Assembly (NCBI RefSeq): GCF_003432115.1
Contig: NZ_QWDC01000001.1
Location: 372,001-436,000, forward strand
DNA: 64,000 bases
DNA from: Mucilaginibacter conchicola
GTDB lineage: Bacteria > Bacteroidota > Bacteroidia > Sphingobacteriales > Sphingobacteriaceae
Reading direction: 5' to 3'
The first letter of the stretch is position 1; every line of letters starts with the position of its first letter. Below the pieces are notes generated by a model. The model had not been told where the DNA came from. It ran no database searches and worked only from the letters and a program-made list of their open reading frames with translations. The translations under genes and the position numbers were made by a program. Of this stretch, positions 16,328-26,600 are shown piece by piece.

Positions 16328-19300
16328 ATGAAAGATATCAAAAAAGAATTTGCGCCCTCAAGTTGGGCCATCGATAATAAAACAGCCATATACGTGCTCA
16401 TGTTCCTGATCACGGTATTGGGTATCATCAGCTATAACAATCTCCCTAAAGAGAACTTCCCTGATATTGCCGTACCTAAGGTATTTGTTACCACGCAGTT
16501 CCTGGGCCAATCGCCGCAGAATGTAGAGAACCTGGTAACAAGGCAATTAGAGAAAAAACTAAAGTCATTAAAAGGTTTAAAAAAGGTAACTTCAAACTCA
16601 GTACAAAACGTATCTATTATTACCGCTGAGTTTCAGGCTAATGTAAAAGTTAAGGATGCGAAGATAGATGTACAGGACGCTGTTGATAAAGCCCGCCAGG
16701 ACCTTCCGCAAAACGACCAGAATTTTAAAGAACCGCAGGTATCAGACATTAACGTTGCCGACTTGCCTATCCTTTACATCAACTTATCGGGCGATTACGA
16801 CCTGAAAAAGCTAAAAGAATATGCAGACCTGCTGAAAGACGAAATTGAAGGTTTTAAAGAGATCTCGAAAGTTGACGAGATTGGTGCGTTAACGCCCGAG
16901 ATACAGATCAACGTTGATCTTAATAAAATGTCTGCCGCTCAGCTAACATTCACTGATATCACCAACTCTATAGGTTATGAGAATATACTTGCATCTGCAG
17001 GTACCATAAAAACAGATGGTGTTCGCCGCAGTATTGATATCAAGAAAGACTTTAAGAACGCTGATGAGGTTGCCGCAATGGTTATACGTAATCCTAAAGG
17101 CCAGGCCGTTTATCTGCGCGATATTGCAGAGATAAAAGATTCGTTTCTTGAGCAGGAGAGTTATGCCCGTTTAAAAACGCCACAGCAACAGAAGTTTAAA
17201 AACGTTATTACCCTAAACGTAAGTAAACGTACCGGCGAAAACTTGATAGAAGCATCAGATAAGATCAATGCTTTGATAAAGGATAAACAGAAAACTGTTT
17301 TCCCTAAAGGCTTAAATATCACCGTAACCGGCGACCAAAGCGACAAAACGCGTACTACACTGAACGATCTGATCAATACTATTATCATTGGTTTTATCCT
17401 GGTAACAGTTATCCTGATGTTTTTTATGGGTACAACCAACGCCATATTTGTGGCGCTATCGGTACCGTTGTCATGTTTCATCGCCTTCCTGATAATGCCT
17501 GCCATCGGCTTTACTCTTAACATGATCGTATTGTTCTCTTTCTTGCTGGCTTTGGGTATTGTAGTGGATGATGCTATTGTGGTGATAGAGAATACGCACC
17601 GTATTTTTGCCAATGGCAAAGTGCCTATCAAAGAGGCTGCTAAAATGGCTGCAGGTGAAGTATTCTTACCGGTATTTTCCGGCACCATGACAACTCTTGC
17701 ACCCTTTGTACCATTGGCGTTCTGGAACAGTATCATTGGTGAGTTTATGTTCTTCCTGCCTATAACGCTTATCATTACCTTGTTAGCATCATTGGTGGTT
17801 GCTTACATCATGAACCCTGTGTTTGCGGTTGACTTTATGAAGCCACACCACGATGGAGAACATGATAACCCTAAATTTGACAAACCAACCAAACGTGCTT
17901 TGATATGGTTAGGTGCTGCTACGGTTATTGGTTATCTGATCAACATTGGGTTTGGTAACTTTATGGTACTCATCATAGCGCTGTACCTGCTAAATCACTT
18001 CTTCTTATTAAAGGTGATAGACCGTTTCCAGAAAAACTCATGGCCTAAGTTCCAGAACTGGTATGCCAAATGGTTAGAGCGGGCAGTTAAACGCCCTGTT
18101 ACCATGCTAATGGGTACTTTTGGTTTATTTGTTTTGGCGATAGTTTTGACCGCCGTATTGGGTAAAACGCCGGAGTTCTTCCCATCGGGCGACCCCAACT
18201 TTGCCTACGTATACATCACCATGCCAATTGGTACCGACCAGGCTACCACAAACGAGGTGACTAAAAAGGTTGAGCAGAAAGTTGCGCAGATAATTGAACC
18301 GGATAAAGATATAGTATCATCCATCATATCAAACGTTACCAAAAGCGTTACCGACCCGCAAGACGAAGACCAGGGCGATTATCAAAACCGCGGTAAAGTT
18401 ACCGTAGCCTTTGTTGAATTTGGTGATCGCGATGGCAAGGACACTAAGCCTATTTTAGCTAACATCCGTAAGCAATTGCAAAACATTGTGCCGGGCGTTA
18501 CCATTTCTGTAGCGCAAGAAGCCAGCGGACCACCGGTACAAAAAGATATCAGTATCGAGATCATCGGTGATAACCTTGATACACTGGTAAAAACCGGTAC
18601 ACGACTAAAATCATATCTGGAAAAACAAAACATTGCGGGTATTGAGAATCTGGTTGCCGACGTGCAGAATGATAAACCGGAGATCATTTTTGATATTGAC
18701 CGTGAACGTGCTAACCGTGAGGGTATCTCAACCGGGCAAATAACAGATAACCTTGCTACTGCAATATTTGGTAAAAAGGCTGCTGATTTCCGTAATACAA
18801 AAGAAGACGATTACCAGATAAAGGTGCGCGCGCTTGAAGAACAACGCGGTAACATTGACGAGCTTCGCAACTTAAAGATCACTTATCGCGATCTTGCTAC
18901 AGGTGGCGCTATCCGCCAGGTACCTATCTCGGCTTTTACCGATGTACGCTATGCAAATACTTTTAGTAACATTAAGCGTAAGCAGCAACGCAGGGTGCTA
19001 ACGCTTGGCTCAAACGTTATTAAGCCTTACAATGCTAACGAGGTTAACCAGAATATCCTGAGGGCTATAAACAACTTTAAAAAGCCGGATAATGTGATCA
19101 TTCGCCAGGGTGGTGGCCAGGAAGACCAAATGGAAGCGATGACCTTTTTACTCGGGGCTTTAGCAACTTCAGGTGGTTTAATTTTCACCATTCTGATGCT
19201 ACAGTTTAACTCGATAGGCAAAACGTTTATCATCATCAGCGAGATCTTCTTCAGTATTATTGGCGTATTATTGGGTACAGCATTGTTCGGCATGACCATG

Positions 19301-19747
19301 GCCATTGTAATGACAGGCGTGGGGATCATAGCGCTTGCTGGTGTGGTGGTACGTAATGGTATATTGTTGGTTGAGTTTACCGATATGCTGATAGACCAGG
19401 GTGCAAGCCTGCACGATGCAGTGGTTGAAGCAGGCCATACCCGTATGACGCCTGTATTGCTTACAGCAACTGCTGCCATATTAGGTTTAATACCGCTGGC
19501 TGTAGGTTTCAATATCGATTTCGTAGGCCTGTTTACTCACTTTGAGCCGCATATCCACTTTGGTGGTGATAACGTTGCCTTCTGGGGCCCGTTAGCATGG
19601 ACCATGATCTTTGGTCTTGGTTTCGCAACCATTATCACTTTGATATTGGTACCATGTATGTACATCATCAGGGTTAATATGAAAAACTATTTCTTTGGTA
19701 AAAAGAAAGAAGTTAAAAAGCCTAAAGTGGAAATAGCAGAAGCATAA
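16328..19747 (+). CDS. RND efflux transporter permease (AcrB/HAE1-like)
   Basis: The 1139-residue inner membrane pump drives proton-coupled efflux. Seen are the N-terminal TM1, large periplasmic porter loops, and the TM4 proton-relay motif GIVVDDAIVVIENTHR with the twin aspartates. The counterpart of the TM10 lysine reads VVVRNGILLVEF, that is Arg instead of Lys. It is about 100 residues longer than AcrB. Part of this is a pair of hydrophobic segments (about residues 520-560, ALIWLGAATVIGYLI and FMVLIIALYLL) inserted in the central cytoplasmic part between the two halves. Last gene of the operon, with a terminator at 19767. Substrate not predictable. Confidence 0.93.
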   Translation: MKDIKKEFAPSSWAIDNKTAIYVLMFLITVLGIISYNNLPKENFPDIAVPKVFVTTQFLGQSPQNVENLVTRQLEKKLKSLKGLKKVTSNSVQNVSIITAEFQANVKVKDAKIDVQDAVDKARQDLPQNDQNFKEPQVSDINVADLPILYINLSGDYDLKKLKEYADLLKDEIEGFKEISKVDEIGALTPEIQINVDLNKMSAAQLTFTDITNSIGYENILASAGTIKTDGVRRSIDIKKDFKNADEVAAMVIRNPKGQAVYLRDIAEIKDSFLEQESYARLKTPQQQKFKNVITLNVSKRTGENLIEASDKINALIKDKQKTVFPKGLNITVTGDQSDKTRTTLNDLINTIIIGFILVTVILMFFMGTTNAIFVALSVPLSCFIAFLIMPAIGFTLNMIVLFSFLLALGIVVDDAIVVIENTHRIFANGKVPIKEAAKMAAGEVFLPVFSGTMTTLAPFVPLAFWNSIIGEFMFFLPITLIITLLASLVVAYIMNPVFAVDFMKPHHDGEHDNPKFDKPTKRALIWLGAATVIGYLINIGFGNFMVLIIALYLLNHFFLLKVIDRFQKNSWPKFQNWYAKWLERAVKRPVTMLMGTFGLFVLAIVLTAVLGKTPEFFPSGDPNFAYVYITMPIGTDQATTNEVTKKVEQKVAQIIEPDKDIVSSIISNVTKSVTDPQDEDQGDYQNRGKVTVAFVEFGDRDGKDTKPILANIRKQLQNIVPGVTISVAQEASGPPVQKDISIEIIGDNLDTLVKTGTRLKSYLEKQNIAGIENLVADVQNDKPEIIFDIDRERANREGISTGQITDNLATAIFGKKAADFRNTKEDDYQIKVRALEEQRGNIDELRNLKITYRDLATGGAIRQVPISAFTDVRYANTFSNIKRKQQRRVLTLGSNVIKPYNANEVNQNILRAINNFKKPDNVIIRQGGGQEDQMEAMTFLLGALATSGGLIFTILMLQFNSIGKTFIIISEIFFSIIGVLLGTALFGMTMAIVMTGVGIIALAGVVVRNGILLVEFTDMLIDQGASLHDAVVEAGHTRMTPVLLTATAAILGLIPLAVGFNIDFVGLFTHFEPHIHFGGDNVAFWGPLAWTMIFGLGFATIITLILVPCMYIIRVNMKNYFFGKKKEVKKPKVEIAEA

Positions 19748-19766
19748 GTCCAAAAATCAACATAGC

Positions 19767-19800
19767 AAAAAGCCGCAACATTAATTTGGTGCGGCTTTTT
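19767..19800. terminator. Hairpin terminator after the efflux operon
   Basis: AAAAAGCCGC at 19767 pairs with GCGGCTTTTT at 19791 around an AT-rich loop; flanking A and T runs allow use from both sides, and a converging gene ends at 19817. Confidence 0.85.
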
Positions 19801-19816
19801 CATTTCAGAGGCATTG

Positions 19817-20353
19817 TTATTTAAACCTTTTAATCAGCGATTTAAGGTTATTAGCCACTTTGCGCAGTTTACGCTCACGGCGGCTGCCTGCATCAAGGGC
19901 ATCATAAACAAGCCCTGCGGCAAGGGCATAAACGCCGTGATGCAATACATCTATAGCTATATCTTTTGGTTTCTGCTCATCAATTGGTTTAGCTGCATCG
20001 TGTTTAGGCAGCATTACCAAAGCGGTACCCCAAACAGCACCAAAGTGCAGCAGGGTGGCAGGCAAACCTTTTAAACCGGTTAAACCTATCAACCCGCGGG
20101 CAACACCCCAGGCGGTACCATAACTCCAGTGTATTTCCTGGTTAAGCTTTGGCTTTTCCTCTGGTGATGCAGGTGCAACGCCAGAAACATCGCCGGCCAC
20201 TTTAAGAGGAGCATCGCTGCTTTCGCGCTTTGTTATTTTCATCTCTATTGATTGTGACAGTGTCATGGCGGCGGTTGCGGCCAGCCCGGCCAGCAGGCCT
20301 TTGCCAATTGCGCTTCCTAAGGCTCCTAATGCATTATCTTCGTGTATTTTCAT
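19817..20353 (-). CDS. Small membrane protein of unknown function
   Basis: The 178-residue protein has glycine/alanine-rich hydrophobic segments near residues 10-35 (GKGLLAGLAATAAMTLSQS), 82-115 and 137-158, and a basic C terminus (RRERKLRKVANNLKSLIKRFK). It distantly recalls DUF1440-type membrane proteins, but I cannot confirm that. It is divergent from another small membrane protein at 20458; the two may be functionally linked. Confidence 0.7.
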   Translation of the reverse strand: MKIHEDNALGALGSAIGKGLLAGLAATAAMTLSQSIEMKITKRESSDAPLKVAGDVSGVAPASPEEKPKLNQEIHWSYGTAWGVARGLIGLTGLKGLPATLLHFGAVWGTALVMLPKHDAAKPIDEQKPKDIAIDVLHHGVYALAAGLVYDALDAGSRRERKLRKVANNLKSLIKRFK

Positions 20354-20457
20354 CTGGTAGTAGTTTAGGTTTATAACAGGTTAAATTAATTGTTGATTTA
20401 ATTAATTTAACAAACAGTATAAAACTTTTCGGTGTTGTATTACAAAACACCATTAAA

Positions 20458-20943
20458 ATGAGTTTATCAGTAGCAAAAACATACAGCAGAGCAGCAGGAT
20501 TAGGCCTCATAGCAGGTATGCGCACCATGTATGCACCCGCGGTATTGTCACATTTATACAGCAGGCATCCATCAGCAAACCTTAAGGATTCTCCTTTGAA
20601 ATTTCTGCAGACGATACCCACTTCAAAGGTTTTTAAAGTACTTGCGGCAGGCGAGCTGGTAGGAGATAAGTTGCCTACCGCGCCAGACCGTATAGCTAAG
20701 CCGGGATTGATAGGCCGCATCGTATCAGGAGCATTATGTGGCGCTGCAGTTTTTAAAGGCGAAAATCAAAATGCCGTTATTGGTGGCTTTATTGGTGGTA
20801 TGGCTGCATTCGGGTCAAGTTTCGGATGTTTCTTTTTACGGAAGGCTATCGTATCTAATACCCGTGTTGCCGATCCGGTTGTTGGGGTTTGTGAAGATGC
20901 CCTAACAGTGGCCGCCGGGATAGCGATTATTAATCACTTATAA
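20458..20943 (+). CDS. DUF4126-like small membrane protein
   Basis: A 161-residue Gly/Ala-rich protein with hydrophobic segments around residues 10-30, 84-100, 104-125 and 140-158. The pattern GLGLIAGMRTMYAPAVLSH, GELVGDKLPTAPDRI and the final GVCEDALTVAAGIAI matches what I know of DUF4126 membrane proteins. Function is unknown. It lies divergent to 19817-20353 with a 104-bp spacer that contains AT-rich inverted repeats (TTAATTAATT near 20390). Confidence 0.7.
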   Translation: MSLSVAKTYSRAAGLGLIAGMRTMYAPAVLSHLYSRHPSANLKDSPLKFLQTIPTSKVFKVLAAGELVGDKLPTAPDRIAKPGLIGRIVSGALCGAAVFKGENQNAVIGGFIGGMAAFGSSFGCFFLRKAIVSNTRVADPVVGVCEDALTVAAGIAIINHL

Positions 20944-21003
20944 GTTTTAACATATAAAAATCATATTTCGCGTCAGGCTGACACATTTATCGTTGGATTT
21001 AAA

Positions 21004-21011
21004 TAGCTTTG
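21004..21011 (+). promoter_or_regulatory. -7 box TAGCTTTG for the second TetR gene
   Basis: TAGCTTTG fits TAnnTTTG and lies 39 bases ahead of the ATG at 21051. Confidence 0.5.
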
Positions 21012-21050
21012 TTGAACGCTAATGTAAAATAGTCAAACTTAAAACAACTA

Positions 21051-21671
21051 ATGAGTTCAGCAGCGATAGATCAGCAAGACATAAAACGCGAAAAAATATT
21101 AGATGCCGCACACCAGCGCTTTCTGCATTATGGTTACTCAAAAACAACCATGAATGAAATAGCCGGCGACCTCTCTATGTCGAAAGCTTTATTGTACTAC
21201 TACTTTCCTGATAAAAGCGAGTTGTACATGGCCGTTATGCGTAAACTTGCTGCCGATTATCTTAAACAGCTGGAAGATAAGATAGGCCATTTCATCAACC
21301 TTAAGGATGCATTCCTTTACCAGGTAAATACCCATCACGATTTTATTGTTACCAACTTTAATTTTTTTGATTATTTCCGTGTAAATGAGCAAAACCTGCC
21401 CGATTCTATCTGGGATATCATTGGCAATATAAACAATGCCGAAAAACGCATGCTTACCGCAGCTATTGAGACGGAGATAGAGAAAGGGGTTTTACAGTCT
21501 AAAGAAAATATCGGAGAGATAGTTGAAGTATTTTTAGACGCATTACACGGTATAAAAGTTAGTGGCTCAATGCCGCACAAAGGCCATAAGTTCCCTACCA
21601 AAGAACTATTAGACGAGATACATACCAAACGTTTATTATTGATAGATATCTTTGTAAAGGGCTTGCACTAA
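21051..21671 (+). CDS. TetR/AcrR family transcriptional regulator
   Basis: The 206-residue protein has the TetR N-terminal DNA-binding domain (residues about 12-58: KILDAAHQRFLHYGYSKTTMNEIAGDLSMSKALLYYYF) and a C-terminal helical ligand domain. It stands alone: the flanking genes are a DUF4126-like protein and a converging OsmC gene whose stop is 3 bp away, so its targets cannot be named. Autoregulation is likely but no clear operator palindrome was found in the 107-bp upstream gap. Confidence 0.88.
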   Translation: MSSAAIDQQDIKREKILDAAHQRFLHYGYSKTTMNEIAGDLSMSKALLYYYFPDKSELYMAVMRKLAADYLKQLEDKIGHFINLKDAFLYQVNTHHDFIVTNFNFFDYFRVNEQNLPDSIWDIIGNINNAEKRMLTAAIETEIEKGVLQSKENIGEIVEVFLDALHGIKVSGSMPHKGHKFPTKELLDEIHTKRLLLIDIFVKGLH

Positions 21672-21674
21672 GCA

Positions 21675-22085
21675 CTAAACGGTAACAGCATTATTAACCG
21701 TAACATTTCCCACCAGTATTTTGTGAACAGGGCAGGCATCGGCAATAGTTAAAAGGCGTTTTCTTTGTTCCTGGGTAAGTTCGCCTTCAAAATTCAGTTT
21801 GCAATCTATGAATGTACCGGTATCTGTCTTAAACAGTTCCAGGTCAATGGCTATTTCATCAACTACCCACATTTTGCGGTCAATATACATACGCAGGGTG
21901 ATCACCGTGCAACTTGCCAGGCTTGCCAATAGCAAATTGAAAGGAGACATCCCAGTATTGGTGCCACCTTTATCTAACGGTTCATCAGCTACCAAACTAT
22001 GCCCATCACTGGTAACAATGGTTTGATATTTAGCGTGTGTTATTCTTGCGTTTGCAGTTACTACCGGATCTTTCAATTCTTCCAT
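21675..22085 (-). CDS. OsmC/Ohr family protein
   Basis: The 136-residue protein belongs to the OsmC family of thiol peroxidases and related proteins. Both conserved cysteines are present: SLASCTVITLRMY and DACPVHKIL. The ordering (LLASLASCT, then a C-terminal CPVHK) is that of YhfA/OsmC-type proteins acting on organic hydroperoxides. The open frame starts at a TTG at 22112 overlapping the previous gene; the ATG at 22085, 10 bp after that gene ends, is preferred. Probably the last gene of the minus-strand group from 28032. Confidence 0.88.
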   Translation of the reverse strand: MEELKDPVVTANARITHAKYQTIVTSDGHSLVADEPLDKGGTNTGMSPFNLLLASLASCTVITLRMYIDRKMWVVDEIAIDLELFKTDTGTFIDCKLNFEGELTQEQRKRLLTIADACPVHKILVGNVTVNNAVTV

Positions 22086-22095
22086 GCACAGGAAA

Positions 22096-22557
22096 TTAGT
22101 TGTCCTGATCAAGGCTTACCATGTTCCAATTACCAATTTTTGTGCCCATACCGCCGCGGTATTTCAAAGTAATGGTAAAGTTGGTGGTCAGGTTTTCGCC
22201 ATCATCATATTTTGTATTGTACGATGATTTAATGACGTAGATAGAGTCTGATTGTTTTGCAAATTTATATCGGTCATCAGAAAAACGCACATTGGTAGCC
22301 CTGATGGTTGGTTGTATAAATTGCCTCGCAATACCATAAGCAGTATCGCTATCTGGCAATCCATCAAACGAAACGTTACTATCAGATAAGGCGAATTTTG
22401 CTAAAAACACACCAAAAACAACAAAAGCAAGCACAATAAGCCATGCAGCTTTCTTGGCGGTTTTCTTCTTTACTTTTTTGTCCTTTAAATAATCCCTGGA
22501 CGGGGGAGCTTCCCTTCTGCGTACATAGGGCCTTGGTGGCGGAGGCGCTGATCTCAT
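22096..22557 (-). CDS. Single-pass membrane protein of unknown function, downstream of PorP/SprF
   Basis: The 153-residue protein has a Pro/Arg-rich cytoplasmic start (residues 1-38, ending in KKVKKKTAKK), one transmembrane helix (about 38-57, AAWLIVLAFVVFGVFLAKFA) and an extracytoplasmic beta-rich domain with many aromatic residues. I do not recognise a named family. It lies 37 bp after the PorP/SprF gene on the same strand and may be co-transcribed with the type IX cargo operon. Confidence 0.7.
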   Translation of the reverse strand: MRSAPPPPRPYVRRREAPPSRDYLKDKKVKKKTAKKAAWLIVLAFVVFGVFLAKFALSDSNVSFDGLPDSDTAYGIARQFIQPTIRATNVRFSDDRYKFAKQSDSIYVIKSSYNTKYDDGENLTTNFTITLKYRGGMGTKIGNWNMVSLDQDN

Positions 22558-22594
22558 AATAGTTTAAATAATAATTGAGGGGGGGTATGTAAAT

Positions 22595-23635
22595 TTAGTA
22601 AAAATGATAACATCTGCTGGCGCCATAAAATTTTTGTTCGCCTCTTTCTCGTGATGGCAGAGTGGTCTCGTAGCCAATGCTGCCTTCGGTTGTACCGCTT
22701 GTATTGCCGTAATTAACGCCACCTGCCGGTACGTCATGACTAACACCAAAGCGCACCTTTTCCCCACCTTCTTTATTAATAAAAAGATCAAAGATGAGTG
22801 AAACTACGAAGGCACTTGGCCCGCCGGCACCACCACTGCGGTACCAGGCACCTATATTAACGCTTTTGCGTTTGTACTGCATGCCAGCGCTTAATGATTG
22901 CATGTTGCCTTGCTTATAAAAAACAACTGACGGTATGATGTATGATTTATCTTCATCATCCAAATTATCATCTTGTGTAAGGTTATATCTAAAGCTGGCG
23001 TGTGCCGTTGCGCGTACGGGTAATTTTGACGGTGTACCTGTAAACGATTGGTTAGGTGTATTCAAATGCTGCCCGGCCAAACCAATGTTGAAGTTTTTAA
23101 GCGTTAGGTTAACACCGGCACCGGCATCAAAAAAGAATTTATTGTTAAAATCAGGCCTGTCTGCACCTGTTGCTGAGCCGGGGATATAGCCCAGGCTGGG
23201 ATCTATCTGATCGCCAAACACGAGCTTGCTAAAGTCCACCGAGCGATTGGTGATACCTGCCTGTAAGCCAAAGGACAGCACGTAATCTTGCGAACCTACG
23301 CTATAGGAATAAATACCGGCAATATTGTTCTTGTTTAGGTAAGCAGTACCTTCACTACTACGGGTAAATATTAAACCAAGGCCACCACCAAATTGGGGTA
23401 CATTATAATCTATAGAAGCCGATAGGTAAGATAAATTACCGGGGATTGACGTGTACTGGTTACGATAGATAAGATTCATGCGCAGATCGCCTTCAAATTG
23501 CCCGTTCAATGCCGGGTTTAGGTATAGCGGCGAATTAAAGAACTGCGAATACATGTGATCCTGCGCAGCAGCACGACTAATGAACAATGCTATCACTGCG
23601 ATCACTAATAAGCTATATTTCACTATTCCCCTCAT
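22595..23635 (-). CDS. PorP/SprF family type IX secretion outer membrane protein
   Basis: The 346-residue protein has a signal peptide (SRAAAQ, about residue 25) followed by DHMYSQFFNSPLYLNPALNG, the hallmark start of PorP/SprF proteins, and an outer membrane beta-barrel with alternating aromatic strands. PorP/SprF-like proteins help secrete or attach type IX cargo that carries a type B C-terminal domain. The cargo gene lies immediately upstream, with only 2 bp between its stop and this ATG, so translation is coupled. A GTG two codons boundaries earlier overlaps the cargo stop and is a less likely start. Confidence 0.9.
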   Translation of the reverse strand: MRGIVKYSLLVIAVIALFISRAAAQDHMYSQFFNSPLYLNPALNGQFEGDLRMNLIYRNQYTSIPGNLSYLSASIDYNVPQFGGGLGLIFTRSSEGTAYLNKNNIAGIYSYSVGSQDYVLSFGLQAGITNRSVDFSKLVFGDQIDPSLGYIPGSATGADRPDFNNKFFFDAGAGVNLTLKNFNIGLAGQHLNTPNQSFTGTPSKLPVRATAHASFRYNLTQDDNLDDEDKSYIIPSVVFYKQGNMQSLSAGMQYKRKSVNIGAWYRSGGAGGPSAFVVSLIFDLFINKEGGEKVRFGVSHDVPAGGVNYGNTSGTTEGSIGYETTLPSRERGEQKFYGASRCYHFY

Positions 23636-23637
23636 CA

Positions 23638-26600
23638 CTATCGTATTAAATGAATTACCCCGGTGCGCTTAGGTAATGATCCGTTTAGCGAATTACCTTT
23701 CCACTCGGCTCCGTTGATGAATTTTGCCGTTGCCTGCCATACGTAAACGCCCTGCGGTACAGGTTGGCCATTGTATGTACCGTCCCAGCCATCAGCGGGG
23801 GAACCGTCGCCGGTAAGAGCCGATGTTTGCCATATTAGTTGGCCCCAATTATTAAAGATCTGCAGGCGCCACTCTTTCAATTTTTGGCCTTTTGCTTTAA
23901 AAGCCCTCAATTCGCTGGTGCTTGATGCCGGTTGGAAAGCATTAGGCAGGAATAACTCGCCCGTAAATTTGATCTCGATCTTGCGGGTAAAGTCTTTGCT
24001 GCAACCACTTGGCGTTGCTGCAGTAAGCGTTACAGTATACGGCGAGTTCTCGTAATTATATTGATGAGGAAGCGGTGTGATGGCCGTTTCATTTACCGAA
24101 CCATCACCAAATTTCCAGGTATATGTTAAAGCAGCTGCAGGTATAGTGCCCGCAGCAGGAGTAGTATTTACAAATGTTACCTTATTGTTTACATCAACAG
24201 TATAAGTAAAGGATGGCTCAGGTAAAGGATAAACCGTAATAGGCAACAGATCAGACTCGGGGCCATCTCCACACCCTGTATTTGCAGCACGCACGCTTAC
24301 AAAATAATTGCCGGCAGTGGCAAAAGGATAGTTAATATCATTTGTATTACTGGTTTTGATACTGGTTAGCTGCGCCCTGTTCTCGTCATAAATAGTATAA
24401 GTATACGTTTCACCACCCGATGATAAATTTCGAAATACAACCGGGGAACCTACACAAACAGAAGTGATGTTATCTTTAAACTGCATGTTAGATTGCGGAC
24501 CGGATGGCGATACCGAAATCTGCGTTTGCGGACTGCGACCACTGGCACCGCAGGAGTTTACAGCATCCATATATACAAACCATGATGTGCTCTGCGTTAC
24601 CTGTACCGGCGGGAAATCAGCATTGCTCTTATCGTTATTAGTTTTGAGGATAGGTGTGGTTAAATCAGTTCCTGAAGCATCTACCAGGTGATACTCGTAA
24701 CTGATGTTGTTGCCTGCTGTGAGATTCTGAACACTCAGTGTAAGCGTACCGCAGGCTACCTTGTTATTTACCAATATTGCCGGGTTAGGCTGGGCCCCGC
24801 TAACCGTTATTTGTTTTATAACAGGCCCACGAGGGTTACAATTGCCTTGTATTGATAATGATACAATGTACGTAGCAGTTGTGCCATCGGCATTCGGTAT
24901 ATAGGTATGCGAAGGGTTTACATCTGTTGACGTAGGTGTTCCATCGCCAAAATTCCAGAGATATTGCGTGCCGGCAACCAATGGGGTTGAGGTGTTAGTG
25001 AATTGTATAGGAGTTGCGCCGCAAACCTGTGTATTATCCATGGTAAAGTTTGCAATAACATCTGCCTTTACAGCAATTGTAACTTCATCAAAACTATTGG
25101 CGCATGGGGGCAAACCTTTTATTGTCCACCTAAAGGTGTAGCTATTACCAGCTGCAAGCCCGGTAACCTGGCTATTATAAGCTGCAGAATTTACTATGTT
25201 AGCTGCCGGGCCGGCAACTTGTGTCCACGCGCCGGTAAAAGTACCGGGGTTATTTCCTTGTAAGGTGTAAACAGATTGGTTGCAAATGGGGTTGGGATCG
25301 GCGCCGGCATTTGCGGTAGGTGTTTGAGGGTTTACGGTAATAGTAGTTGGTGTTGAAAATACCATGCTGCAGTTACCGCTTGTTACCGCAGCCCTGTATA
25401 AAGTAGTTTGAGTAATGTTATTATAAATTAGTGTAGAGCCGCCTTGTAAAGGCATAACGTTTACCCAGGAAGTGCCGCCATTTGTTGATTGTTGCCAAAC
25501 AATGCTCCCGTACGAATCGCTTAAAGTTACCTGCCCTGTATTGCTTCCCTGGCAGACAGTAGTTGCGCCTGCCGTTGTACCGCCCACCGCATTTGGTAAA
25601 ATAGTAACCGTAAGTGTAAACACATTGCCGGGGCAAGTGCCGGTATTAGGCGTAATGGTATACGTTACAACGGCATTTGCGGTGCCGGTATTGGTTATAA
25701 CATCGTTAATAGTAGACGTAGTACCGGTTGTGCTAAACCCTGTTGCGGTGCCACTGGTAAGGGCGGCGGTCCAGTTATAGCTTGTTGCCGTTGGCGATGT
25801 AATGGTATAAGCAAGGTTAGCACCAGTACATATCGTAGGGTTGGCAACACTGGTAATTGTAGCTTTCCGGGTTATTAGCACTGTAACATTCTTTGCAACT
25901 GTACCACAGGCACCACCTAATGATGTTGTGGTTGTATAAGTAAGCACAACCTGGCCAGCGGCAATATCTGCAGCGGTTGGGGTATAGGTTGTAACCGGTG
26001 CGTTAGCGTTAGCAAAATTCAATGCTGTACCTGTAGGGCTTGTCCAGCGTACGGCGGTAACAATGCCGCCAACACCAGGTGAACCAGTTAAGTTTGCAAC
26101 ACTCCCCTCACAAATAGGAGATGGGGCAGTAGCTGTAACCGTGGGGCCATTAGCTATTGTTATTTGCTGAGTATCAGTATTGGTACCACAATTATTTTGA
26201 TGTGTAACTTTTACTGTGTAAACGCCCGTAGTAGGGAATATGATCTGTGGGTATTGCGTATGGCTATTGCTTCCTGTGGCAAAGGTTGCGCCGTTATTCA
26301 GTTCCCAGGTATATGTAGTCGCATCAGACTGTGCCGTACCATCAAAATTGGTCTTGGTTTCTGCAGCGTTAGGGTCAAAACTTATAGGTGCATTAACGGT
26401 ACAAATTGTAGTATTGGGCGACAGATCTGCAACAGGCGTATTGTTAACCAAAATAGTTTTTGTAGGGCCTTGTATGGTTCCGCAACTTATGGTAGCTATG
26501 TCCAGTCTGAATTGGTAAACGCCTATTTGGTTAAACGTAAAAGTTGGTGTTTTAAGCGATGCATTATATGTTACACCTGATGCGGGGCCGGCAACTCTTA

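Noticed and set aside
17161..17775. 204-codon minus-strand frame
   Set aside because: Antisense to the RND pump gene, which has full family motifs; the translated shadow resembles no protein I know.
26164..26580. 138-codon plus-strand frame
   Set aside because: Shadow within the repeat-rich type IX cargo gene, low-complexity codon pattern.
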